Below are positions 8,209-17,701 of a DNA stretch of 64,000 nucleotides, piece by piece. A program made the position numbers and the translations under genes. This stretch comes from Tateyamaria omphalii (GTDB lineage: Bacteria; Pseudomonadota; Alphaproteobacteria; Rhodobacterales; Rhodobacteraceae). The stretch covers positions 806,001 to 870,000 of the forward strand of contig NZ_CP019312.1 in the NCBI RefSeq assembly GCF_001969365.1. Reading direction: 5' to 3'. Numbering within the stretch: position 1 is the first letter of the stretch; every line of letters begins with the position of its first letter. The notes below the pieces were generated by a model. That model was not told the origin of the DNA, ran no database searches, and saw nothing but the letters and a program-made list of their open reading frames with translations.

Positions 8209-8988
8209 TTATTCCTGCTGCCCCATGAACATCAGCAGGAACTGGAACATGTTCAGGAACGAGATGTAGAGGCTGAGCGCGCCGTCGATTGCGGCCTTGT
8301 CCAGCCAGTCTTGGTCGCCATGTGCGGCGTGTGCCACATAGGTGTTCTTGATGTCCTGCGTGTAGAACGCGGTCAGGCCAGCAAAGATCAGGACGCCGAT
8401 GGCCGAGATCGCCATCATCATCACGCCAGACTGCAGGAACAGGTTGATGATCATCGCCACGAGCAGGCCGATCACACCCATCATCAGGAAGGTGCCCATG
8501 CCGGACAGGTCCTTCTTCGTGGTGTAGCCATAGAGGCTGAGACCCGCGAAGGCGATGGCCGTGACCAGGAAGGTCTGCGTGATCGAGTAGGGGGTGAAGA
8601 CCAGGAAGATCGAGCTCATCGACACGCCCATGACGGCGGCGAAGATGAAGAAGCCCAGTTGCACCGCAGCGGCGGAGCCGCGACGCATCAGTGCGCCCCA
8701 ACCGAACAGGATGAATGCCAGCGGTGCGAACATCACCACCCAGCGCAGGGGTGTGGTATACAGCACTTCGCCCAAGCCTGTCAGGTACTGCCCGTCGCGC
8801 AACGCGACGGTGGCGCCTGTCGGGTCTGTGGTGACGGCCAACCCTGCGATGGCCCAAGCGGCCAGCGCAGTGATGAGCATGCCACCGGACATGGTGCCAT
8901 AGACCTTATTCATGTGGGCGCGCAGGCCCGCGTCGATCTGGGCGGCGCGTGTACCGGCCGCGGACCGGATCGTATTCAACTCAGCCAT
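8209..8988 (-). CDS. Bax inhibitor-1/YccA family membrane protein
   Basis: A 259-aa inner-membrane protein with about seven transmembrane helices separated by short loops, ending in a helix before MGQQE. The segments FAGLSLYGYTTKKDLSGMG and FLNMFQFLLM are characteristic of YccA/TMBIM proteins. Relatives leak calcium or interact with FtsH, but the role in this species is inferred only by family. I chose the ATG at 8988 because GGAGG lies just upstream on the minus strand; the frame stays open to 9090. It has its own terminator. Confidence 0.9.
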   Translation of the reverse strand: MAELNTIRSAAGTRAAQIDAGLRAHMNKVYGTMSGGMLITALAAWAIAGLAVTTDPTGATVALRDGQYLTGLGEVLYTTPLRWVVMFAPLAFILFGWGALMRRGSAAAVQLGFFIFAAVMGVSMSSIFLVFTPYSITQTFLVTAIAFAGLSLYGYTTKKDLSGMGTFLMMGVIGLLVAMIINLFLQSGVMMMAISAIGVLIFAGLTAFYTQDIKNTYVAHAAHGDQDWLDKAAIDGALSLYISFLNMFQFLLMFMGQQE

Positions 8989-9172
8989 TCTTTGACCTCC
9001 AAATTGATACAGAAGCCGGTGGCGAAACCACCGGTCGCGGATTTCCGCCCGCATTGGGTCAAATATCGGGTCAGTGCCCCAGTCTTTCAAGGGTTTTTAA
9101 GGGGTTTCCTGCAGGTGAGGTGCGACATTCCGACCGTTTTTGTCATAAATGCCGCACACCCCGCTTTCAAGA

Positions 9173-9388
9173 TCAGGCGCGCCAGGTGGCAGGCACGTCC
9201 CAGACCGGCTTGGCGCTTTCGCGTGCGGCCAACGTCGCGTCGACACCGATGTCGTCCAGCGCACGGGCGTCAAGACGCGCCAGCGCGCGGCGCGATCTCC
9301 AGACGTTCAGAAGCGTGCGCAGCGAAAAGTGGTGACGTGCCGCAGGTTTCGCGGCGGCGGGGCGGGTGCTGACATCGGTAAAGGCCAT
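9173..9388 (-). CDS. DUF1127 small protein
   Basis: 71 aa. The C-terminal half (RSRRALARLDARALDDIGVD) is the arginine-rich DUF1127 helix-turn-helix-like motif. Alphaproteobacterial DUF1127 proteins are linked in the literature to RNA turnover, phosphate metabolism and stress responses; that is family knowledge, not visible here. It is divergent from a LysR gene 123 bp away, a common arrangement that suggests control by that regulator. GGAAG lies just before the ATG on the minus strand. Confidence 0.85.
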   Translation of the reverse strand: MAFTDVSTRPAAAKPAARHHFSLRTLLNVWRSRRALARLDARALDDIGVDATLAARESAKPVWDVPATWRA

Positions 9389-9465
9389 GGGACTTCCTTT
9401 CTGAATTCGTGATTGATTGCGGTCGTTGCATCATTTCTATTGATGTATATGGTGGAGGATGACGC

Positions 9466-9480
9466 ATTCTCAAAGCGAAT
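9466..9480. promoter_or_regulatory. LysR-type operator candidate (ATTC-N7-GAAT)
   Basis: ATTC (9466-9469), seven bases, GAAT (9477-9480), a T-N11-A type dyad, located between the divergent DUF1127 and LysR genes. Position and symmetry fit autoregulation and control of the DUF1127 gene. Confidence 0.45.
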
Positions 9481-9511
9481 GTTTTTGATGTGACATATCA
9501 GGGAGATTGAT

Positions 9512-10396
9512 ATGAGGAATCTGGACATCACGACGCTTCGGTCCTTTGTTGCGGTTGCGGAAAGCGGCGGGGTCACGCGCGCGGCCGGTTTCCTGCACCT
9601 GACGCAATCGGCCGTGTCCATGCAGCTGAAGCGGTTGGAGGAGCTGCTGGGCCTTGACCTGTTCGACCGGTCCGGCCGGACGATTGCCTTGACAGCCTCG
9701 GGCGAGCAGTTGCTTGTTTATGCCCGCCGCATGGTGGCCTTGAATGACGAGGTGATCACCCGCCTGACCGACCAGGCCTATGAGGGGGAGATCACGCTGG
9801 GCGTGCCGCATGACATCGTCTATCCGGCCATTCCGCGGGTGTTGAAGCAATTCCACGCCGCCTTTCCGCGGGTGAAGGTGCAGCTTGACAGTTCTTACAC
9901 CCGACGCCTGAAGTCGGAATTCGCCAAGGGCGCGTGCGACATCATTCTGACCACGGAAACCGGCATTGATGCGGGCGGAGAGCAATTGTGCACCAAGCCC
10001 CTGTGTTGGGTGGGCGCGCCGGGCGGGTCGGCCTGGCGGCAGCGCCCGCTGAAGCTCGCCTTCGGACGGCAGTGCACCTTCCGCCCGCGTGTGATCGAGA
10101 TGCTGGATGCGGCGGGCATTCTGTGGGACGTGGTGGTCGAGACCGAAAGCGACCGCACGATCGAGGCGACGGTGAGTGCGGATCTGGCCGTTCACACGAT
10201 GATCGAAGGGACGGAGCCGCCCCATCTGGACCGGATCGAACATGGCGGCGCGCTGCCGGACCTGCCGGCGCACAGCATCAACCTTTACGGGGCCGGTGGT
10301 GCCACGGGCGAGGTGCATGACGCACTGGTCGGGTTCCTGCGCAGGGCGTTTCAGGTGAACGACGGGGTCGCGTTGCGCGCCGTGTCGGGTGCATGA
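9512..10396 (+). CDS. LysR-family transcriptional regulator
   Basis: A 294-aa regulator. The N-terminal winged helix (residues 1-60: LDITTLRSFVAVAESGGVTR, then AVSMQLKRLEELLGLDLFDR) is classic LysR. The effector-binding domain follows from about residue 90 (EGEITLGVPHDIVYPAIP). The start ATG at 9512 is preceded by AGGGAG. It is divergent from the DUF1127 gene, its most likely target. The ligand is unknown. The C-terminal domain has the LrhA/PecT-like layout of regulators paired with DUF1127, but I cannot be more specific. Confidence 0.92.
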   Translation: MRNLDITTLRSFVAVAESGGVTRAAGFLHLTQSAVSMQLKRLEELLGLDLFDRSGRTIALTASGEQLLVYARRMVALNDEVITRLTDQAYEGEITLGVPHDIVYPAIPRVLKQFHAAFPRVKVQLDSSYTRRLKSEFAKGACDIILTTETGIDAGGEQLCTKPLCWVGAPGGSAWRQRPLKLAFGRQCTFRPRVIEMLDAAGILWDVVVETESDRTIEATVSADLAVHTMIEGTEPPHLDRIEHGGALPDLPAHSINLYGAGGATGEVHDALVGFLRRAFQVNDGVALRAVSGA

Positions 10397-10461
10397 AACC
10401 GCACGGCGAATCGAATGCGTCAGCGGAATTTAGCCGATAGGTTCAAATTGCGCATAAAACG

Positions 10462-10506
10462 GGATCATATAGCCGAATTTCTCTGGCCATTGGCGAGATA
10501 TGATCC
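10462..10506. repeat. 9-bp inverted repeat in a 417-bp non-coding stretch
   Basis: ggatcatat (10462-10470) and atatgatcc (10498-10506) enclose 27 bases. The surrounding stretch 10397-10813 is visibly more AT-rich than its neighbours and contains no convincing gene on either strand. It lies after the LysR gene and before the XRE regulator, and could hold the XRE promoter further downstream. No T-run follows, so it is not a classical terminator. Confidence 0.4.
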
Positions 10507-10813
10507 TGCTTTTCAATTATAGGTAGCAACAACCGGATTATTTTTAGCGCTTAACGTGTTGAACCGTGCGAACAAACAGCGCAATCTTTGCACCATACGC
10601 CACAGTGCAAAACGCGCACGGTTTGGGTCCGTGGCATCAAAATGTCTCTGCAATAGCGGGTGCTTCTGTGTCGTATTCGCGTGTTGCGGGTGGATTTCAT
10701 TGAAAACAGCCACATTACCGACTATTGTCCGATAAGCGGTTATGTGCGGAAACACGCTCAACACGGGTTTGAGCCGCGCTGACAACACATTGCGCATCAA
10801 GGTTGGGATTAGC

Positions 10814-11185
10814 ATGGCACATTTGGTGGACACACATGTCGGGAAACGTATCCGACAGCGCAGATGGTTGATCGGCATGACCCAGCAAAAGCTGGCGGAT
10901 ATGGTCGGCATCAAATTCCAGCAGATTCAAAAATACGAGACAGGCGCCAATCGCGTGAGCGCGTCCCGGCTGTGGGATATCGGCGAGGCGATGGGCGTTC
11001 CGGTTGCTTTCTTCTTTGAAGGTTTGAAGGAAGACGTGTCGACAGCCGCGCCCGCCGGAAACGTGCCCACCGACATGCTGAGCGACAAGGAAGCGATGGA
11101 ATTGGTGCGTACCTACTACGCCATTCCGGAGGCGCAACGGCGCCGCCTGTTTGAGTTGGCCCGTGTGCTGACAGACGTCGCCTAG
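10814..11185 (+). CDS. XRE-family helix-turn-helix regulator
   Basis: 123 aa. Residues 7-66 form the HTH_3 domain: VGKRIRQRRWLIGMTQQKLA, then GIKFQQIQKYETGANRVSAS and LWDIGEAMGVPV. The remaining 55 residues are a helical tail (ELVRTYYAIPEAQRRRLFEL) typical of alphaproteobacterial SinR/Cro-like regulators. The frame is open from 10742, but the ATG at 10814 gives the normal N-terminus. It is single-domain and cytoplasmic; the target is unknown. Confidence 0.88.
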   Translation: MAHLVDTHVGKRIRQRRWLIGMTQQKLADMVGIKFQQIQKYETGANRVSASRLWDIGEAMGVPVAFFFEGLKEDVSTAAPAGNVPTDMLSDKEAMELVRTYYAIPEAQRRRLFELARVLTDVA

Positions 11186-11240
11186 CACCCAAATCAAGTC
11201 TGTTCTTGCGCTGACCGGGTCACTCTGGCACCCGGTTTCC

Positions 11241-12035
11241 ATGAAACAGCTTCTTCCCGAACTGACAGATGTGGCACATACGATGGCGGATGCTGCGTCA
11301 TCTGCGATCCTGCCGCATTTCCGCAGCACCGACCTGGGCACCGAAAACAAGGATGCGGGCGGGTATGACCCCGTCACTGTCGCCGATCGCGCCGCGGAAC
11401 AGGCGATGCGCGCCGTGTTGGCGGACAAGCGGCCCATGGACGCCATTCTGGGTGAGGAGTTTGGCGCGCAGTCCGGGCAAAACGGGCTGACCTGGGTGCT
11501 GGATCCCATTGACGGGACGCGTGGCTTTGTGGCGGGCACGCCCACATGGGGTGTTCTGATCGCGGTCGGGGACGAAAAAGGCCCGGCCCTTGGCATGATT
11601 GACCAACCCTATATTGGCGAGCGGTTTTGGGGCGCGGACGGATCGGCCTGGCTGAAGGGGCCGCGGGGCGAGGGCCCGATTGCAACGCGCGCCCCGCGCC
11701 GCCTGTCGGACGCTGTGCTTTTCACCACATTCCCCGAGATTGGTACGGCGGCCGAGCGCGCGGGGTTCGAGGCCGTGGCGGACCAAGTCAAGCTGGTGCG
11801 CTACGGGATGGATTGCTATGCCTATGCGCTGCTGGCTGCGGGTCAGATTGATCTGGTGATCGAGGCGGGGCTCAACAGCTATGACATTCAAGCGCCCATT
11901 GGCCTGATCGAGGCGGCGGGCGGTGTTGTGACCGACTGGTCCGGTCAGCCGGTGCACGAGGGCGGTCGCGCGGTCGCCGCCTCGCATCCGGATGTGCATC
12001 GCGCGGCACTGGATATTTTGGCAGGTTTCGTTTGA
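11241..12035 (+). CDS. hisN: inositol-monophosphatase-family phosphatase, probably histidinol-phosphatase (HisN type)
   Basis: A 264-aa Mg-dependent phosphatase. The family motifs are GEEFG at residues 71-75 and DPIDGTRGFVAGTPTWG from residue 88 (Asp88 and Asp91 metal ligands), with the C-terminal YDIQAPIGLIEAAGG element. The RGFVAGTPTWG pattern after DPIDGT is typical of the HisN subgroup that makes L-histidinol. Whether it serves histidine synthesis or is a generic IMPase is inference; no other his gene is nearby. Its stop overlaps the TTG start of the next gene. Confidence 0.8.
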   Translation: MKQLLPELTDVAHTMADAASSAILPHFRSTDLGTENKDAGGYDPVTVADRAAEQAMRAVLADKRPMDAILGEEFGAQSGQNGLTWVLDPIDGTRGFVAGTPTWGVLIAVGDEKGPALGMIDQPYIGERFWGADGSAWLKGPRGEGPIATRAPRRLSDAVLFTTFPEIGTAAERAGFEAVADQVKLVRYGMDCYAYALLAAGQIDLVIEAGLNSYDIQAPIGLIEAAGGVVTDWSGQPVHEGGRAVAASHPDVHRAALDILAGFV

Positions 12036-13368
12036 CCGAAACCCTGATCCGCGGCGCGTCTCATGTGGTGAGCATGGATGACGACAGGCGCGTGTTGCGG
12101 GATGCCGACATCTTGCTGTGGGACGGGCAGGTGGTTGCGCTTGGGCAGGGCCTGACCACCGTGGGCGAGGTGGTCGATGCGCAGAGGTGCGTCGTGACCC
12201 CCGGCCTCGTCAACACACATCATCATCTCTATCAGACGCTGACGCGCGCGGTGCCTGCTGCGCAGGATGCGCTGCTGTTTGGATGGTTGCAGACGCTTTA
12301 TCCGATCTGGGCGCGTTTTACGCCGGAGCATATGTATATTTCCGCTCAGATCGGGTTGGCGGAGCTGGCCTTGTCCGGGTGCACGCTGTCGTCCGATCAC
12401 CTCTATCTCTACCCTAATGGCGCGCGGCTTGAGGATACGATTGCGGCGGCTGTCGAGGTCGGGCTGCGCTTTCATCCGACCCGAGGCGCCATGAGTATTG
12501 GTGAAAGCGCCGGTGGCCTGCCCCCGATGCGCTGGTCGAGGATGAAGCGGCCATTCTGTCCGACATGGTGCGCGTCATCGACGCGTTTCACGACCCGTCG
12601 CCGGGGTCGATGTGCCAGGTGGGCGTGGCGCCCTGTTCGCCGTTTTCTGTCAGCCGTGGGTTGATGCGCGATGCGGCGCTGCTGGCGCGGGACAAGGGTG
12701 TGATGATGCACACGCATCTGGCCGAGAATGCCGAGGATATCGCGTATTCTCTGGATCAGTTCGGCTGCCGCCCCGGTCAGTATGCCGAGGATCTGGGCTG
12801 GGTTGGCCGTGATGTCTGGCACGCCCATTGCGTGAAGCTGGATCCGTCAGAGATTGATCTTTTTGCCCGGACGCGCACTGGCGTGGCGCATTGCCCGTGT
12901 TCGAATTGCCGTCTCGGCTCCGGCATCGCACCGGTGCGCGCAATGCGGGATGCGGGTGTGCCGGTGGGCTTGGGCGTGGATGGATCGGCCAGCAACGATG
13001 CGGGCAACCTGGTGGCAGAGGCCCGGCAAGCGATGTTGTTGCAGCGCGTGGCGCAGGGGGCTGACGCCATGAGCGCGCAAGAGGCGTTGGAGATGGCCAC
13101 GCGCGGCGGGGCGGACATTCTGGGCCGCCCGGACTGTGGGCGCCTGTCCGTGGGTGCGCGTGCGGATGTCGCCATCTGGGATGTGAGCGGGATCGAGGCG
13201 GCGGGCAGTTGGGATCCGGCGGCGGTGTTGCTGGCGGGCCCGACAACCGTGCGCGACCTCTTTGTCGAGGGGCGGCAGGTTGTGCGGGATGGTCACGTCA
13301 TCACGTTTGATTTGGAAGCGGCGCTGCGCAAACAGGCGGCGCTGGCGCAGGGGTTGATGGACGGCTAG
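12032..13368 (+). pseudogene. 8-oxoguanine-deaminase-like amidohydrolase, broken by a one-base frameshift
   Basis: Together the two frames give a complete amidohydrolase of about 445 aa. It has HHHLYQTLTRA (metal His pair), HTHLAEN, HAHCVKLD, HCPCSN and GLGVDGSASND, as in 8-oxoguanine deaminase and AtzA/TrzN relatives. The first frame (TTG at 12032) runs well to the CCCCC run at 12521-12525, then degenerates and stops at 12664. The correct continuation (APDALVEDEAAILSDMVRVID) is one frame away. One more C in the run would restore it. This may be a real recent mutation or a sequencing error. It overlaps hisN upstream and meets the guanine deaminase gene tail to tail. Confidence 0.85.
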
Positions 13369-14648
13369 CGCCGCGCGCCTGCGACCCAGACATCCGCAAT
13401 GGCCCGGTCGTCGCCCATCATGATGGTGGGAAAGACGGCGTCCCAGATGTCATTTGCCCGCGCATGCCGTTGCGCGATGGCCGGGGTCGAGGCGAGGTCG
13501 AGCACGCACAGGTCCGCGGCAAGGCCCGGCGCGATCTGACCGATCTCGGTGTCCATATGCAGCACGCGGGCCGATCCTGCGGTGGCGAGCCAGAGGAGCT
13601 GTGAGGCGTGCACGGCCACGCCCCTGAGTTGCGCGATCTCATAGGCGGCGGCCATGGAGCGGAGCATGGAAAAAGAGGAACCACCCCCGGTGTCCGTGGC
13701 AAGCCCCGCGCGCAGCCCTTGCGATGTCAGGCCCATCAGGTCGAAGAGGCCCGAACCGATGAAGGTGTTCGAGGTGGGGCAATGCACGAGCCCCGCGCCA
13801 ACCTCGCGCAGGCGGTCCACCTCGCGCGGCGCGAGGTGGATGGCGTGGCCATAGAGGCCGCGTGCGCCCAGCAGCCCGTGTGCCTCATACGTGTCGAGAT
13901 AGTCGCGCGCCCGGGGGTAGAGGTCGCGGACCCATGCGATTTCGTCCACCTGTTCGCTCAAGTGGGTCTGCATCAGCGCGTCGGGGTGTTCGGCCCAAAG
14001 CGCCCCGAGGGCGGCCAGTTGGTCTTCGGTCGAGGTGGGGGAGAAGCGGGGCGTGATGGCATAGCGCGCGCGGCCTGTGCCGTGCCAGCGTTCCAACAGC
14101 GCCTTGCTGTCGTCATAGGCGGATTGGGCGGTGTCGCGCAGGCCGTCCGGCGCGTTGCGGTCCATGCAGGTCTTGCCCGCGACCACGGCCATGTTGCGGG
14201 TGGCAGCGGCGGTGAACAGGGCGTCCACGCTGGTGGGATGGATGGTGCAGAAGCTGGCGACGGAGGTGGTGCCGTGATCCAGGAGCAGGTCGAGATAGGT
14301 GTCCGCCGTCGCCTCGGCGTAGGCCGGATCGCCAAAGCGCATCTCTTCGGGGAAGGTATAGGTGTTCAGCCAGTCGATCAGCCGCTTGCCCCAGGACGCG
14401 ATGATGGCCGTCTGGGGATAGTGGGCGTGCGCATCCACAAAGCCGGGGCAGATCAGGTGGCCGGGATGGTCGTGGCGGGTGGCGTGCGCGCCTTTGGCCA
14501 TGGCATCCGCGCCGGTGGCGACGATGCGACCGTCCTGCACCAGCACGGCGCCGTTTTGCTCGATCCGCACGGCCTCGGCCCAGGGGACCACAAACGGATC
14601 GTCGGTGAAGGTCAGCACATGGCCGGTCAAAAGCTGGGCAGTCGTCAT
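13365..14648 (-). CDS. guaD: guanine deaminase
   Basis: A 427-aa zinc amidohydrolase converting guanine to xanthine and ammonia. Visible motifs are PGFVDAHAHYPQ (HAH at residues 74-76), CMDRNAP, MQTHLSEQ, YGHAIHL and ATDTGGGSSFSML, all diagnostic of guanine deaminase. I chose the ATG at 14648 rather than 14675 because it starts at the conserved first strand. It is convergent with the damaged 8-oxoguanine-deaminase-like gene (stops overlap by a few bases), so the pair forms a purine-base deamination locus. Confidence 0.93.
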   Translation of the reverse strand: MTTAQLLTGHVLTFTDDPFVVPWAEAVRIEQNGAVLVQDGRIVATGADAMAKGAHATRHDHPGHLICPGFVDAHAHYPQTAIIASWGKRLIDWLNTYTFPEEMRFGDPAYAEATADTYLDLLLDHGTTSVASFCTIHPTSVDALFTAAATRNMAVVAGKTCMDRNAPDGLRDTAQSAYDDSKALLERWHGTGRARYAITPRFSPTSTEDQLAALGALWAEHPDALMQTHLSEQVDEIAWVRDLYPRARDYLDTYEAHGLLGARGLYGHAIHLAPREVDRLREVGAGLVHCPTSNTFIGSGLFDLMGLTSQGLRAGLATDTGGGSSFSMLRSMAAAYEIAQLRGVAVHASQLLWLATAGSARVLHMDTEIGQIAPGLAADLCVLDLASTPAIAQRHARANDIWDAVFPTIMMGDDRAIADVWVAGARR

Positions 14649-14761
14649 GCCCGCCTTATGCCGGGGCGCGTGCACCTGCGCAAAGCGAAATGCGGCCCAT
14701 TGTCAGCCCAAGGGGCGCGCCCTATGGTCTGGCCAGACGCGATGGAAGGGAGATGCAGGCC

Positions 14762-16156
14762 ATGTCAGATCAGACGGACGTGCCCGATCCCGGCCAGGAC
14801 GAAAACGCTTATGTCCTTGAGCGCAAAGACGTCTCTGCGATCCTCTATGCCGTCGATATCGAAGACCGCGATCAGCTGACCAAGTTGATGGAACCGCTGC
14901 ACGCGGCCGATATTGCCGACCTGCTGGAACAGATCAACGCCTTTGACCGGTCGCGCCTGATCCGGCTGTATGACCGCGAGTTTGACGGCGACATCCTGTC
15001 GGAACTGGACGAGTCGATCCGGGAAGAGGTGATTGCCGTCCTCAAGCCCGCCGTGCTGGCCGAGGCGGTGCGGGATCTGGACAGTGACGACGTGGTCGAC
15101 CTGATCGAGGATCTGGACGACGCGCAGCAGGAAAAGATCCTGGAGGCGCTGGAAGACACGGACCGTGCGCTGGTCGAGCAATCGCTGGCCTTTCCCGAAT
15201 ATTCTGCCGGGCGTCTCATGCAGCGCGAAGTGGTCATGGCGCCCGAACACTGGACCGTGGGCGAGGCCATCGACCGGCTGCGCAACGCGACCGAGGACGA
15301 GTTGCCCACCCAGTTCTACCACATTGTGCTGGTCGATCCGCGCCTGCATCCGGTGGGCAACATCACCCTGGGCAAGCTCATGCGCTCGCGCCGCGAGGTG
15401 CCGCTGGCCGATCTGGTCGAGGAGACGTTTCAGGTCATTCCCGCCAGCCAGGACGAAAGCGACGTGGCCTATGCGTTCAACCAGTATCACCTGATTTCTG
15501 CCCCCGTTGTCGATGACGAGGGACGGTTGATCGGCCTGATCACGATTGATGACGCCATGGCCGTGCTGGACGAGGAGCACGAGGAGGACATCCTGCGTCT
15601 GGCCGGTGTGGGTGAGGAATCGGCCCTGTCGGACAGCGTGCGCGAGACGACGAAGCGGCGGATCCCTTGGTTGGCGGTGAACCTTGTGACGTCGATCCTG
15701 GCCTCTTTGGTGATCGCCCAGTTCGAGGCGGCCATCGCACAGATCGTGGCCCTGGCCGTTTTGATGCCCATCGTGGCGTCCATGGGCGGAAATGCAGGCA
15801 CGCAGTCGCTGACCGTGGCGACACGCGCGCTGGCCACCAAGGACCTGACCGGCGCCAATGTCTGGCGCGTGATCCGGCGCGAGGTTCTTGTCGGGCTGAT
15901 CAACGGCGTCGTCTTTGCCGTCGTGATGGGCATTGTCGGCATCCTTTGGTTCGGCTCGCCCGCGTTGGGCTATGTGATCGCGGCGGCCATGGTCGTGAAC
16001 ATGGTGGTTGCGGGGCTGGCGGGCACGGGCATTCCCATCGTGCTGGACCGGATCGGGATCGACCCGGCGCTGGCCTCGGGTGCGTTTGTGACGACGGTGA
16101 CGGATGTGGTCGGGTTCTTTGCCTTTCTTGGCCTCGCTGCCCTGGTGCTGCTGTGA
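14762..16156 (+). CDS. mgtE: magnesium transporter MgtE
   Basis: A 464-aa Mg2+ channel of the inner membrane. The order is: acidic helical MgtE-N domain (about residues 20-135, with LHAADIADLLEQI and DDVVDLIEDLDD), two CBS domains (about 140-260, with YHLISAPVVDDEGRLIGLIT), a plug helix, then five transmembrane helices containing the pore motif MPIVASMGGNAGTQSLTV. Full length. I chose the ATG at 14762, with AGGGAG about 10 bases upstream; 14753 is an alternative. No upstream riboswitch was recognised. Gating by cytosolic Mg through the N and CBS domains is family knowledge. Confidence 0.95.
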   Translation: MSDQTDVPDPGQDENAYVLERKDVSAILYAVDIEDRDQLTKLMEPLHAADIADLLEQINAFDRSRLIRLYDREFDGDILSELDESIREEVIAVLKPAVLAEAVRDLDSDDVVDLIEDLDDAQQEKILEALEDTDRALVEQSLAFPEYSAGRLMQREVVMAPEHWTVGEAIDRLRNATEDELPTQFYHIVLVDPRLHPVGNITLGKLMRSRREVPLADLVEETFQVIPASQDESDVAYAFNQYHLISAPVVDDEGRLIGLITIDDAMAVLDEEHEEDILRLAGVGEESALSDSVRETTKRRIPWLAVNLVTSILASLVIAQFEAAIAQIVALAVLMPIVASMGGNAGTQSLTVATRALATKDLTGANVWRVIRREVLVGLINGVVFAVVMGIVGILWFGSPALGYVIAAAMVVNMVVAGLAGTGIPIVLDRIGIDPALASGAFVTTVTDVVGFFAFLGLAALVLL

Positions 16157-16223
16157 CGGGGGCGGACGCTGTTTGCGCTGGCGCGCAAAGCCGCCCCGCC
16201 CACCGTCCCGAACGGGTCCGCGC

Positions 16224-16778
16224 ATGGGGGTGAGCGAGGACAAGGCTGCGATCCGCAAGGCCGCATTCCGTGCGCGCAAGGCCGCGTTTGATCTGGATGC
16301 GGGTGGCGCGTCGGGCCTCTTGTCATCCGTTCTGGCAGGCTACCGCGGCGTGCCGCTGTCCGGCTACATGCCCATCCGGTCGGAGATTGATCCGCTACCC
16401 GCCATGGCCGAGGCGGCAGCCCACGGGCCCGTGGGCGTGCCCGTGATCCGGGCCGAAGGGCAGCCGCTGGTGTTTTCCCGCTGGACGCCAGATGCGGAGA
16501 TGACCGAAGGCCCCTTTGGCGCGCGGGTGCCCGCGGTCGAAGAGCTGATGGAGCCGGAGATTGTCATCGTGCCCCTCGTGGCCTTTACCCGTTCGGGCGC
16601 GCGGTTGGGCTATGGCGGGGGGTTTTACGACCGCACGCTCGACATTTTGCGCGCCCGGCGCGCGACGCTGGCCATCGGCTTTGCCTACGGTGCGCAGGAG
16701 GTGCCGGACATGCCCATCGAGCCGACCGACCAGCCGCTCGACATGATTGTGACCGATGCGGAGGTCATCGAGGTCTGA
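16224..16778 (+). CDS. 5-formyltetrahydrofolate cyclo-ligase
   Basis: A 184-aa enzyme making 5,10-methenyl-THF from 5-formyl-THF with ATP. The C-terminal LGYGGGFYDRTL motif is diagnostic. SGYMPIRSEIDP is the substrate-binding region, and N-terminal KAAIRKAAFRARK matches the usual KxxLRxxxxxxR ATP-site start. The ATG at 16224 is chosen; a GTG two codons later is also possible. Only 67 bp separate it from mgtE, so there is no room for the 6S RNA that often precedes this gene elsewhere. Confidence 0.93.
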   Translation: MGVSEDKAAIRKAAFRARKAAFDLDAGGASGLLSSVLAGYRGVPLSGYMPIRSEIDPLPAMAEAAAHGPVGVPVIRAEGQPLVFSRWTPDAEMTEGPFGARVPAVEELMEPEIVIVPLVAFTRSGARLGYGGGFYDRTLDILRARRATLAIGFAYGAQEVPDMPIEPTDQPLDMIVTDAEVIEV

Positions 16779-16891
16779 GGGGGCCAGCCCCCCGGCCTGC
16801 GGCCGTCCCCGGGATTTCTTGGAACCAGAGAAGGAATACGGACTGGCGTATTTCGCTTGCCGTTGCGGTCCGTCGCGGCATATGGGCGGGT

Positions 16892-17701
16892 ATGAGATTG
16901 CTTTTTCTGGGTGACGTCATGGGCCGTGCGGGCCGTCAGGCGATCGCCGACCATCTGCCGCGTATGCGCACCGATTGGGACCTCGATTTCGTCGTGGTCA
17001 ACGGGGAGAATGCGACCTCGGGCATGGGGCTGTCGGGCGCGCATGCAAGGGTGCTGCTGGATGCGGGGGCGGATTGCGTGACCCTTGGCGATCATGCCTT
17101 CGATCAGAAGGACATGCTGGGCTTTATCGAGCAGGAGCCGCGCATCATCCGGCCCCTGAACTTTTCCAAGGCGGCGCCCGGCAAGGGCGCGCGGTTGTTC
17201 ACGGCCCGGAACGGCAAAAAGGTGCTTGTGGCGCAGGCTCTGGGTCAGGTGTTCATGAAGCGGCCCTTTGACGATCCGTTTTCGGCACTCGAGACGGTGT
17301 TCCGGACCCATCCGCTGGGCGGGCAGGCCGACGCTATTATGGTGGACTTTCATTGCGAGGCGACGTCCGAGAAGATGGCCATGGGCCATTGGTGCGACGG
17401 GCGGGCGAGCCTGATGGTCGGCACCCATACGCATGTGCCGACGGCCGATGCGATGATCCTGTCAAAGGGCTGTGCCTATCTGACGGACGCAGGGATGTGC
17501 GGCGACTACAACTCGGTCATCGGGATGCAGCGGGACGAGCCCCTGCGCCGCTTCATCACCGGTATGCCGAAGGAGCGTTTTGCCCCCGCCCTTGGCCCTG
17601 CGACGCTGTCGGGGGTCTATGTCGAGACGGGCGATGATGGCCGTGCGACGCGGATCGAGATGGTGCGCGACGGTGGTCTGCTGAAGGCCAGTGGCCCATG
17701 A
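16892..17701 (+). CDS. YmdB/TIGR00282-type metallophosphoesterase
   Basis: A 269-aa binuclear metal phosphodiesterase. Visible ligands are GDVMGRAG (Asp8), NGENATSG, GDHAFDQKD, DFHCEATSEK and GTHTHVPTAD, in the order of the YmdB family. Bacillus YmdB hydrolyses cyclic nucleotides; the alphaproteobacterial role is not established. It follows 5-FTHF cyclo-ligase by 113 bp containing a GC-rich hairpin (GGGGG 16779-16783 with CCCCC 16788-16792). The stop overlaps the start of the next gene (ATGA). Confidence 0.9.
   Translation: MRLLFLGDVMGRAGRQAIADHLPRMRTDWDLDFVVVNGENATSGMGLSGAHARVLLDAGADCVTLGDHAFDQKDMLGFIEQEPRIIRPLNFSKAAPGKGARLFTARNGKKVLVAQALGQVFMKRPFDDPFSALETVFRTHPLGGQADAIMVDFHCEATSEKMAMGHWCDGRASLMVGTHTHVPTADAMILSKGCAYLTDAGMCGDYNSVIGMQRDEPLRRFITGMPKERFAPALGPATLSGVYVETGDDGRATRIEMVRDGGLLKASGP

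Noticed and set aside
16157..16223. 6S RNA gene upstream of 5-FTHF cyclo-ligase
   Set aside because: Only 67 bp are available, too short for 6S RNA, and no matching fold is visible.
14765..16279. Minus-strand open frame of 504 codons
   Set aside because: Mirror frame of mgtE, His/Gln-rich without any recognisable domain.
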